From JBEIFW01 sp046081125 (lineage in GTDB: Bacteria; Actinomycetota; Acidimicrobiia; Acidimicrobiales; Ilumatobacteraceae), in contig JBJTVH010000068.1 in assembly GCA_046081125.1 (NCBI GenBank), positions 36,285 through 100,284 on the forward strand: a stretch of 64,000 bases of DNA, written 5' to 3'. This document shows positions 58,311 through 64,000 of this stretch, piece by piece. The position numbers and the translations under genes are program-made. Within the stretch, counting starts at the first letter, position 1, and each line of letters begins with the position of its first letter. Below the pieces are notes generated by a model, which saw only the letters and a list, made by a program, of their open reading frames with translations, was not told the DNA's origin and did not search any database.

Positions 58311-59023
58311 ACGACTTCACCGTCAACACCTCGATCGACGAGGCCTGGGCCACGCTCACCAACGTCGAGCTGATCGCGCCCTGCCTGCCGGGCGCACAGT
58401 TGCAGGAGGTCGACGGCGACACCTACCGGGGTGTGGTGAAGGTGAAGGTCGGCCCGATCCTGGCCCAGTTCAAGGGCGAGGCCACCTGGGTCGAGCGCGA
58501 CGACGTCAACCACCGCGCCGTGTTGAAAGGCAAGGGCCGTGACACCGGGGGCAAGGGCAACGCGGAAGCGTTGATCACCGCCCAGGCCGAGGCGGCCGGA
58601 CCCAACTCGACGAAGGTCACCGTGACGACCGATCTCACGATCACCGGCAAGGTTGCGCAGTTCGGCCGGGGCGCGCTCGCCGATGTCTCCACCAAGCTGC
58701 TCGGCCAGTTCGTCGACAACCTCGAGAGCCAGGTGCTCGCCCCGCAGGCCGCCGCCCGGGCGGCAGCACCCGTCGTCGAGGAGCAGGCCTCTATGGCTCC
58801 CGCCGAGACGGCGGCCACCGAAGCCTCGACCGCGCCATCGGGTGACGGCGGCGCAGCCGCTCCGAAGGCGGCGAGCACCGGACCGCGCAAGATCGATGCA
58901 CCCGAGGCCCAACCGATCGATCTGCTCGAGACCGCCGGCGCGTCGATGCTCAAGCGCCTGGCGCCGATCGGCCTCATCGTCGTCGTGCTGCTGCTCCTGC
59001 TTCGCCGCCGCCGCAAGGGCTGA
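58298..59023 (+). CDS. coxG: CoxG-like SRPBCC protein with C-terminal membrane anchor
   Basis: A 241-residue protein. Residues 1-150 are a START/SRPBCC domain of the CoxG family (NDFTVNTSIDEAWATL, CLPGAQLQEVDGDTYRGVVKVKVGPI). A long Ala-rich linker leads to a single C-terminal transmembrane helix (LAPIGLIVVVLLLLL) ending in RRRRKG, a tail anchor. CoxG recruits CO dehydrogenase to the membrane and links it to quinones in carboxydotrophs. Here it probably serves some molybdenum hydroxylase encoded elsewhere. It overlaps the mocA-like gene. Confidence 0.9.
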   Translation: MELVNDFTVNTSIDEAWATLTNVELIAPCLPGAQLQEVDGDTYRGVVKVKVGPILAQFKGEATWVERDDVNHRAVLKGKGRDTGGKGNAEALITAQAEAAGPNSTKVTVTTDLTITGKVAQFGRGALADVSTKLLGQFVDNLESQVLAPQAAARAAAPVVEEQASMAPAETAATEASTAPSGDGGAAAPKAASTGPRKIDAPEAQPIDLLETAGASMLKRLAPIGLIVVVLLLLLRRRRKG

Positions 59024-59076
59024 GCCGGCCCGGGGGCCCGGAGCGCCCTCGAAGTTCCGACTCGTCGTTAGCTACG

Positions 59077-59102
59077 CTCAACTCCGCGTCTGCCGGGCCG
59101 AA
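59077..59102 (+). promoter_or_regulatory. FliA (sigma-28)-type promoter CTCA-N16-GCCGAA
   Basis: CTCA (59077-59080), 16 bases, GCCGAA (59097-59102), 30 bases upstream of the chemoreceptor ATG. This matches the motility-sigma consensus CTCA-N15-17-GCCGAA reported, to my recollection, for flagellar genes in the actinomycete Actinoplanes missouriensis. The gene class downstream fits. Confidence 0.6.
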
Positions 59103-59132
59103 AAGACGGGTGCCCTCGAGCACTGGAGAACC

Positions 59133-60611
59133 ATGAACGCTCCCTCCCTGTCGGCGCTGCGGCAGCTCCGCATGCTGCCCCGCCTCATGATGGCCTTCGG
59201 CGCCCTTGCGCTCCTCGCTCTCGTCGTGGGCGTCGTGGGCCTGCGCGCCGTGTCGTCGCTCTCCGACGACGGCGGCAGCCTGAAAGTGGACGGGATCGAC
59301 GCCACGGCCGACCTGCACGCCGCCGAGACGCACGTGACGGCCTCGTGGGCGAGCGCCCTGCGCATCGCTGCCGAGGGTGACAGCGCCGTTGGACTCGCAA
59401 AGATGACCGAGCAGGACGCGACCGCAGACGCCCAACTGGACCGATTCCTGTCGGGGTATGCGCTGCCGGCGAACGTGCTGGCCGACGCCCGCACGGCGAA
59501 GGCGGCGACGGCGACGTTCCGCACCGAACGAGCCAAGGTGCTCGACGCCGTGAAGGCGAAGGACCGAGCCGCGATCACCGCATCGCTGAGCGCAGCACAG
59601 AGCGCGTTCGAATCGGCGGACGCCGCCTTCGCAAAGGCGGTCACGTCGAACGCTGCCGAAAACACCCGCCTCGCCGCAGCCATCGACGACACCGCCGGCG
59701 CCGGACGGCGCAACATGGTCGTCATCATGGTGCTCGCCATCGGTCTTGCTATCGGCATGGGCCTGCTCATCGCCCGGTCCGTCAAGGACCCGGTGAACGA
59801 TCTCAAGGATCTCCTCGGCAAGGTCGCCGACGGCGACCTCACGGTCAAGGCGACCGAAGGAGCTTCCGACGAACTCGGCGAATTGTCCAGGCGCCTCAAC
59901 ACCACCGTCGACTCGACCCGCGCCGCCATTGCGCACATCGCAGGAGCGGTCACGGTGCTCCAGTCCACGGCAGCCCACCTGGCGTCCAACGCGACGCAGG
60001 TCACGGCCTCGATCGAGACGGTCGCGTCGGGCACCGAGGAGATGACGGCGAGCGTCCGGGAGATCTCCACCTCGGCCTCCCAGGCATCCTCGATCGCGAC
60101 GTCGGCCGTGAGCCTGTCGGACAACGCCGTGGAGCTCATCGCCAAGCTCGACGAGTCGTCCCGCCAGATCTCCTCCGTGGTCGACATGATCTCGGCCATC
60201 GCCGAGCAGACCAACCTGCTCGCGCTGAATGCGACGATCGAAGCAGCTCGTGCCGGCGAGGCCGGCCGGGGGTTCGCCATCGTGGCCAACAGCGTGAAGG
60301 AGCTAGCCCAGGAGACCACCAAGGCGACGGAAGCCATCCGGGCGACGGTCGGCAACATCCAGAACGACTCGCAGTCGGCCCGGGGCGCGATGGCCCGCAT
60401 CAGCGAGGTCATCGGCACGATCCACGACAGCCAGTCGACGATCGCCTCGGCCGTCGAGGAGCAGACGATCACGGCGAGCGAGATCTCCCGCCAGCTCGTC
60501 GACGCCACGAGCGGCACCAGTTCCATCAGCTACGGCCGCGAAGGTTCCGCCGAGGAACTCAGCCGCCTCGCCCGCGAGCTGAGCACGATCGTAGGCGCCT
60601 TCAAGATCTGA
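59133..60611 (+). CDS. Methyl-accepting chemotaxis protein
   Basis: A 492-residue chemoreceptor. A first transmembrane helix (MAFGALALLALVVGVVGL) is followed by a helical periplasmic-side sensor of about 150 residues (a four-helix-bundle type), a second helix (MVVIMVLAIGLAIGMGLL), a HAMP domain (DPVNDLKDLLGKVADGDL) and a long signalling domain with the conserved tip EQTNLLALNATIEAARAGE. It binds CheA/CheW. GGAG precedes the ATG, and a FliA-type promoter is upstream. No che genes are adjacent, so it is a stand-alone receptor. Confidence 0.95.
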   Translation: MNAPSLSALRQLRMLPRLMMAFGALALLALVVGVVGLRAVSSLSDDGGSLKVDGIDATADLHAAETHVTASWASALRIAAEGDSAVGLAKMTEQDATADAQLDRFLSGYALPANVLADARTAKAATATFRTERAKVLDAVKAKDRAAITASLSAAQSAFESADAAFAKAVTSNAAENTRLAAAIDDTAGAGRRNMVVIMVLAIGLAIGMGLLIARSVKDPVNDLKDLLGKVADGDLTVKATEGASDELGELSRRLNTTVDSTRAAIAHIAGAVTVLQSTAAHLASNATQVTASIETVASGTEEMTASVREISTSASQASSIATSAVSLSDNAVELIAKLDESSRQISSVVDMISAIAEQTNLLALNATIEAARAGEAGRGFAIVANSVKELAQETTKATEAIRATVGNIQNDSQSARGAMARISEVIGTIHDSQSTIASAVEEQTITASEISRQLVDATSGTSSISYGREGSAEELSRLARELSTIVGAFKI

Positions 60612-60657
60612 CCGTTCCCGGTCAGCCACCGGGCGCCCGGCGCCCCCGCACCCCCAC

Positions 60658-60684
60658 CTCGCCCCGGCCCCAGGCCGGGGCGAG
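60658..60684 (+). terminator. Terminator hairpin after the chemoreceptor
   Basis: A perfect 12-bp stem, CTCGCCCCGGCC with GGCCGGGGCGAG, encloses a three-base loop. It lacks a T-run, as is common in high-GC actinobacteria. A separate perfect palindrome CCGGGCGCCCGG lies at 60629-60640. Confidence 0.6.
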
Positions 60685-60700
60685 GGCGCGTCGGCGTCGG

Positions 60701-60706
60701 TAACGT
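60701..60706 (+). promoter_or_regulatory. Leaderless -10 hexamer TAACGT
   Basis: Nine bases upstream of the ATG at 60716; a GTG at 60707 is immediately adjacent and too close. Confidence 0.4.
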
Positions 60707-60715
60707 GTGCGGGCC

Positions 60716-61156
60716 ATGGCCGACGACGACCTCGCCCGGGTGATCGCCCTGCTCGGCCGGCGCCCGGCGGGACGGTTCGAGGTCGTCGTGCGGGATCGGT
60801 CGGGCGGGCCGGTCGTGCTGCGCAACGCCCCCTTGCTCGACGACGGAACGCCGATGCCCACCCGGTACTGGTTGGTCGGCGCCGAGGAGGCCCGCGCCGT
60901 CGCCCGGCTGGAGGCGGTCGGCGGCGTGCGCGACGCCGAACGCTTCGTCGACGCCCGAGCGATCGCCGACGCCCACGAGCGCTACGCCGTCGAGCGCGAC
61001 GCCGACCTGCCCGCGGACTGGACCGGCCCGCGACCCTCGGGCGGGGTCGCAGGCACCCGCACCGGCGTGAAGTGCCTCCACGCCCACTACGCCTGGTTCC
61101 TCGCCGGAGGCGACGACCCCGTCGGGGCCTGGGTAGCCGAGCGGCTGCGCACGTGA
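60716..61156 (+). CDS. DUF501 family protein
   Basis: A 146-residue DUF501 protein. Family hallmarks are LPDGTP-like LLDDGTPMPTRYWLVG near residue 45 and the C-terminal GGVAGTRTGVKCLHAHYAWFLAGGDDPVG, with its conserved cysteine and histidines. DUF501 genes lie next to ppx/gppA in most actinobacteria (often with eno and a ftsB-like gene, absent here). Function unknown. The following ppx/gppA gene overlaps it by GTGA. Confidence 0.9.
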   Translation: MADDDLARVIALLGRRPAGRFEVVVRDRSGGPVVLRNAPLLDDGTPMPTRYWLVGAEEARAVARLEAVGGVRDAERFVDARAIADAHERYAVERDADLPADWTGPRPSGGVAGTRTGVKCLHAHYAWFLAGGDDPVGAWVAERLRT

Positions 61157-62097
61157 CCGCCACGACCGCTCCCGACGGTCCGGTCGCCGCGATCGACCTG
61201 GGCACCAACTCGGTGCGCCTGCTCGTCGTCGGCCCCGACGGCGGCGTGCTGACCCGCCGTTCGGCGATCACGCGTTTGGGGGCGGGCACCGCGCGGACCG
61301 GGCTCCTGTCACCCGAGGGAACGGCTCGAACCCTGGCTTGCCTGGCCGACTACCGCCGCGAACTCGACGGATTCGGCGTCGGGAGCCTGCGGGTGGTCGG
61401 CACCCAGGCGATGCGCCGGGCCACCGACGCCCCTGCGCTGATCGATGCGGCAACCGCGCTGCTCGGGGTGCGCCCCGAGGTCCTCGACGGCGCCGAGGAA
61501 GCCCGCCTGTCGTTCCTCGGCGCGACCGACGGCCTGCACGAGCCCGCACCCCACCTCGTGGTCGACATCGGAGGCGGATCGACCGAGCTGGCGATCCGGA
61601 CCGAGGACGGCGTGGTGCACGCGCGCTCGCTCCCGGTCGGCTGCGTGAGCCTCACCGAAGCGGAACTCGCCGGGGACCCGCCCCGCCCGGAGGAGCTGAC
61701 GAACGCCATCGCCCATGCCACCGACCTGCTCGACGACGCGCTGCGCGAGCAACCGGTGTTCGGCACCGCCGCCACCCTCGTCGGCGTCGCCGGCACCATC
61801 ACGACCGTCGCCGCGGTCGAGATCGGGCTGGTCACCTACGACCGGAGCGCCGTCGACGGCTTCCGCCTCGGGCGGGCCGCCGCCGAGGACGTGTTCCGGA
61901 CGCTGGCCACCGAGCGGCTCGCCGACCGGATCCATAACCCCGGGCTCCAGCCGGCGCGGGCCGACGTGATCGTGGGCGGCTGCTGCGTGCTCGTTGCGCT
62001 CCTGCGACGGTTGCGCGCCGACGAACTCGTGGTGCGCGACGCCGACCTGCTCGACGCTCTGGTCGCCGAGCTCCGCGGCGCGCCGCGAGCGGGCTGA
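61153..62097 (+). CDS. ppx: Exopolyphosphatase / pppGpp phosphohydrolase (Ppx/GppA)
   Basis: A 314-residue ASKHA-fold phosphatase. AAIDLGTNSVRLLV is the phosphate-1 motif, VVDIGGGSTEL the phosphate-2 motif, and VGVAGTITTVA the adenosine-side motif; R in the GTQAMRRA stretch and E in DGAEEARLSF are typical. It hydrolyses polyphosphate and/or pppGpp. The short length indicates the single two-lobed core without a C-terminal HD domain, as in mycobacterial PPX1/PPX2. GTG overlaps the DUF501 stop. Confidence 0.93.
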   Translation: MTATTAPDGPVAAIDLGTNSVRLLVVGPDGGVLTRRSAITRLGAGTARTGLLSPEGTARTLACLADYRRELDGFGVGSLRVVGTQAMRRATDAPALIDAATALLGVRPEVLDGAEEARLSFLGATDGLHEPAPHLVVDIGGGSTELAIRTEDGVVHARSLPVGCVSLTEAELAGDPPRPEELTNAIAHATDLLDDALREQPVFGTAATLVGVAGTITTVAAVEIGLVTYDRSAVDGFRLGRAAAEDVFRTLATERLADRIHNPGLQPARADVIVGGCCVLVALLRRLRADELVVRDADLLDALVAELRGAPRAG

Positions 62098-62098
62098 C

Positions 62099-62104
62099 TA
62101 CGGT
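62099..62104 (+). promoter_or_regulatory. Leaderless -10 hexamer TACGGT
   Basis: Eight bases upstream of the rimJ GTG at 62113. Confidence 0.45.
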
Positions 62105-62112
62105 CCGGGCTC

Positions 62113-62715
62113 GTGGTGCGCCTGTACGGCCGACGGGTACTGCTCCGACCGCTGACCGTTCAGGACTTCGCGTCCTACAGCGAGGTGCGGCGGCGCAACG
62201 CGGCCTGGTTGACGCGATGGGAGCCGCGCCGGCCTCCCGGCGCCGCCGACCCGGCTGTCGACCGCGAGAGCTACCTACTGCGCTGCTCGGCGCGCGACCG
62301 GGAGCGCCAGCTCGGCAACGGGTACTCGTTCGGAATCTTCGTGGACGGAGCGTTCGGCGGCGAGATCAACCTGAACGCGATCCAACGGGGGCCGATGCAG
62401 TCGGCCTACGTCGGGTACTGGATCGACGAGCAACGCGCCGGGCGCAGCTACATGCCCGAAGCGGTGGCCGTCGTCTGCCGGTTCGCGTTCGAGGAGCTCC
62501 GCCTGCACCGGCTGCAGATCAACATCATCCCCCGCAACGCCAACAGCCGCCGGGTGATGGAGAAGCTGCGGTTCCGGGAAGAGGGCGTCGCCGTGCGGTA
62601 CCTCGAGATCGACGGGGTCTGGGAGGACCACGTGCGCTACGCGATCACCGCCGAGGAGTGGCTCGCACGTCGCGACGACCTCGTCGCGGCGTGGATCAGC
62701 CCGGCTTCGAGCTGA
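62113..62715 (+). CDS. rimJ: RimJ-like GNAT acetyltransferase
   Basis: A 200-residue GNAT protein of the RimJ/RimL group that acetylates N-termini of ribosomal proteins. GYSFGIFVDGAFGGEINLNAIQRGPMQSAYVGYWIDEQRAGR is the acetyl-CoA core region, with ELRLHRLQINIIPRNANSRRVMEKLRFREEG as the diagnostic second half. In the conserved actinobacterial galU-glp-rimJ-glpR neighbourhood this gene usually sits beside glpR; here it is about 20 kb away. It overlaps the convergent enoyl-CoA hydratase gene by 20 bases. Confidence 0.9.
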   Translation: MVRLYGRRVLLRPLTVQDFASYSEVRRRNAAWLTRWEPRRPPGAADPAVDRESYLLRCSARDRERQLGNGYSFGIFVDGAFGGEINLNAIQRGPMQSAYVGYWIDEQRAGRSYMPEAVAVVCRFAFEELRLHRLQINIIPRNANSRRVMEKLRFREEGVAVRYLEIDGVWEDHVRYAITAEEWLARRDDLVAAWISPASS

Positions 62716-63454
62716 TCCGGCGCTGCAGCGCAGCGATCTTCTCGGCGAACCACGGCTGCCGGGTGGACCAGACCTGCGGGACGATCTCCCGCTCGACGGC
62801 GTCGGGATGCTCGGCGATCCCGGCCATCTCCTTGATCGTCTTCTTCGTCTCGACGGCGAGTTCGCGCGGCGCCGCCGCCGCCCGTGCCGCCATCGCCTGC
62901 GCCGCAGCGAGCAGTTCGTCGTCCCCCACGCACCGCCAGACCAGGCCGATGCGCTCGGCCTCGGCACCGGAGAGCACCTCGCCGAACACGACGGTGGCCA
63001 TCGCCGCCTGGGGGCCGGCGATGCGCCGCAACATCCACGTGTGGCCCCCACCGGGATGGATCCCGATCTGGAGGAACCGGGTGTCGAACCGGGCCGAGGC
63101 CCCCGCGATCCGCACGTCGCAGCCGAGCGCCAGGTTCATGCCCGCACCCACTGCGGCACCGTTCACGGCAGCGAGCGTGGGCAGCGGGCTATCGGCGATC
63201 CGCAAGAACCCGGCGTAGATGTTCTTCAGGCTCTCGGGCGTCGACTCCTGCAGGTTGCCCAGGTTGGCCCCGGCGCAGAACGCCGGCGCCGCGCCGGTGA
63301 CGACCACCGCTCCGATGCCGGGATCGGCCTCGATGGTGTCCATCGCCGCGAGGATCTCGGCGACCATCGGGGCCGTGAGCGTGTTGCGCTCCCCCGGGTT
63401 GTTGAGCGTCAGGGTGGCGACTCGATCGGCGACGGTGACCTCGACGAGGCTCAC
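62696..63454 (-). CDS. Enoyl-CoA hydratase/isomerase family protein
   Basis: A 252-residue crotonase-fold protein. FCAGANLGNL provides the first oxyanion-hole block, and the NGAAVGAGMNLALGCDVRIA stretch the second. ARFDTRFLQIGIHPGGG follows. One of the two acidic catalytic residues of true enoyl-CoA hydratases appears replaced in the GIHPGGG region, so hydratase, isomerase or other crotonase chemistry remain possible. AAGGAGG precedes the GTG at 63454, which overlaps the YbjN stop by GTGA. Confidence 0.88.
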   Translation of the reverse strand: MSLVEVTVADRVATLTLNNPGERNTLTAPMVAEILAAMDTIEADPGIGAVVVTGAAPAFCAGANLGNLQESTPESLKNIYAGFLRIADSPLPTLAAVNGAAVGAGMNLALGCDVRIAGASARFDTRFLQIGIHPGGGHTWMLRRIAGPQAAMATVVFGEVLSGAEAERIGLVWRCVGDDELLAAAQAMAARAAAAPRELAVETKKTIKEMAGIAEHPDAVEREIVPQVWSTRQPWFAEKIAALQRRISSKPG

Positions 63455-63978
63455 GACGCACCTCCTTGCAGGGGTCCTTGCGTGGGCGGCTGGGCGTTCT
63501 CGATCTCGGTGACGACCTGGTCGGGGTCCTTGTCCCCGAACCCGACCCCGAGCACTCCGGGAAGGTACTGGTCCATGACCTGCACCGCCGGATAGAGGCA
63601 TTGGGCGATCATCGGGTGGGTGAGCGGGACGTCGCGGAATCCGAGGCTGCACTTGTACCGGATCTCGCCGTCCCGCAGGTCGAGCTCGAAGTTCCCGATC
63701 AGCATCCCGTAGTTCGCTCGGGTGACGAACTCCGCCATCTCCTGGCGGCGGTGTTCGGGGATGTTGACCATGGCGTAGGTGTAGACGAGGAGGACCTCCC
63801 GCTCGACGTTCACCTGGGCCAGCACCCGCTGATCGCCGTTGGCCCCCCGGAACCCGCAGACGAACGCCGAGCTGCCGTCGACCGCCTGCGGGTTCCACTC
63901 GTCCATCTCCATGAACTGCTGGAGGTTCTCGTAGCCGGCCCACCCGTTGGCGTGCTCGAGCTCGGGGGAATCGCTCAT
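63451..63978 (-). CDS. YbjN-domain protein (T3SS-chaperone-like fold)
   Basis: A 175-residue protein with a YbjN domain: VEREVLLVYTYAMVNIPEHRRQEMAEFVTRANYGMLIGNFELDLRDGEIRYK, a conserved segment in which a sheet packs on helices, as in secretion chaperones. Its cellular role is unclear; in enterobacteria YbjN influences motility and stress. There is no signal peptide. Translationally coupled to the enoyl-CoA hydratase gene. The start ATG is at 63978, 22 bases from the window end. Confidence 0.85.
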   Translation of the reverse strand: MSDSPELEHANGWAGYENLQQFMEMDEWNPQAVDGSSAFVCGFRGANGDQRVLAQVNVEREVLLVYTYAMVNIPEHRRQEMAEFVTRANYGMLIGNFELDLRDGEIRYKCSLGFRDVPLTHPMIAQCLYPAVQVMDQYLPGVLGVGFGDKDPDQVVTEIENAQPPTQGPLQGGAS

Positions 63979-64000
63979 AGGGCGGGCAGTCTCGCGCCCG

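Noticed and set aside
59041..59132. c-di-GMP riboswitch upstream of the chemoreceptor
   Set aside because: The region is too short and lacks the conserved GEMM core. The conserved-looking bases are better explained by a FliA promoter and a Shine-Dalgarno.

Overview
The window is about 64 kb of very GC-rich DNA, gene-dense on both strands. It looks like chromosome of a free-living actinobacterium. The gene content and style (sufB-sufD-Rieske-sufC, a MoeA/GlpR-type cluster, frequent GTG starts, leaderless-looking promoters with a TANNNT hexamer just upstream of the start codon) would fit the Acidimicrobiia. That taxonomic placement is inference. I see no prophage, IS element, CRISPR array or rRNA. 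There is one tRNA, tRNA-Ala(CGC).

Layout. 1-9981: tail of an intradiol dioxygenase, a cytochrome P450, a molybdopterin oxidoreductase, a threonine aldolase, an S4 protein, a CoA-transferase/carboxylesterase pair and a GT39-type glycosyltransferase. 9988-15311 (minus): a tight run nnr-alr-tsaE-tsaB-rimI-tsaD (NAD(P)HX repair, D-alanine, tRNA t6A). 15440-24863: a two-domain protein (LMW-phosphatase fold plus a degenerate APS-kinase-like domain), an SDR, a membrane protein, adenosine deaminase, Nei and Lhr helicase. 24992-26947: a GGDEF-EAL protein. 27071-31707: the SUF iron-sulfur cluster operon, with two paralogous four-cysteine small proteins between sufB and sufD. 31735-40078: a winged-helix regulator, HtpX, a zinc-ribbon protein, a P2A calcium-type ATPase, an adenosine-kinase-like PfkB protein and aminopeptidase N. 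41229-46351: tRNA-Ala, a GlpR/SepX-like membrane protein, moaC, moaA, moeA/glp and galU. 46410-50507: a CIRCE operator in front of an fmdB-type gene, a SAF-domain protein, uppP, a PHP phosphoesterase, a small secreted protein and an EamA transporter. 50527-57595: a second P450, pmbA/tldD, a thioesterase, a lipid kinase, two XdhC-type proteins and an NlpC/P60 protein. 57756-63978: mocA-like and coxG-like genes, a chemotaxis receptor with a FliA-type promoter, DUF501, ppx/gppA, rimJ, an enoyl-CoA hydratase and a YbjN protein.

Functional links. Molybdenum cofactor runs through the window: moaA, moaC and moeA make it, one oxidoreductase uses it, and xdhC/mocA/coxG mature xanthine/CO-dehydrogenase-type enzymes that are not encoded here. 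Iron-sulfur assembly (suf) supplies MoaA and other enzymes. Cell envelope and division are served by alr, uppP, galU, the GlpR-like protein and NlpC/P60. The EAL phosphodiesterase and the chemoreceptor imply a motile lifestyle.

Two genes are interrupted as written. galU has an in-frame TAG at its 60th codon. htpX has a one-base deletion near its 5' end. Either both are sequencing/assembly errors or both genes are decaying.

The most novel-looking items are the paired four-cysteine proteins inside the suf operon, the phosphatase/pseudo-APS-kinase fusion, the CIRCE-controlled fmdB gene, the FliA promoter of the chemoreceptor and the pervasive leaderless promoter pattern.
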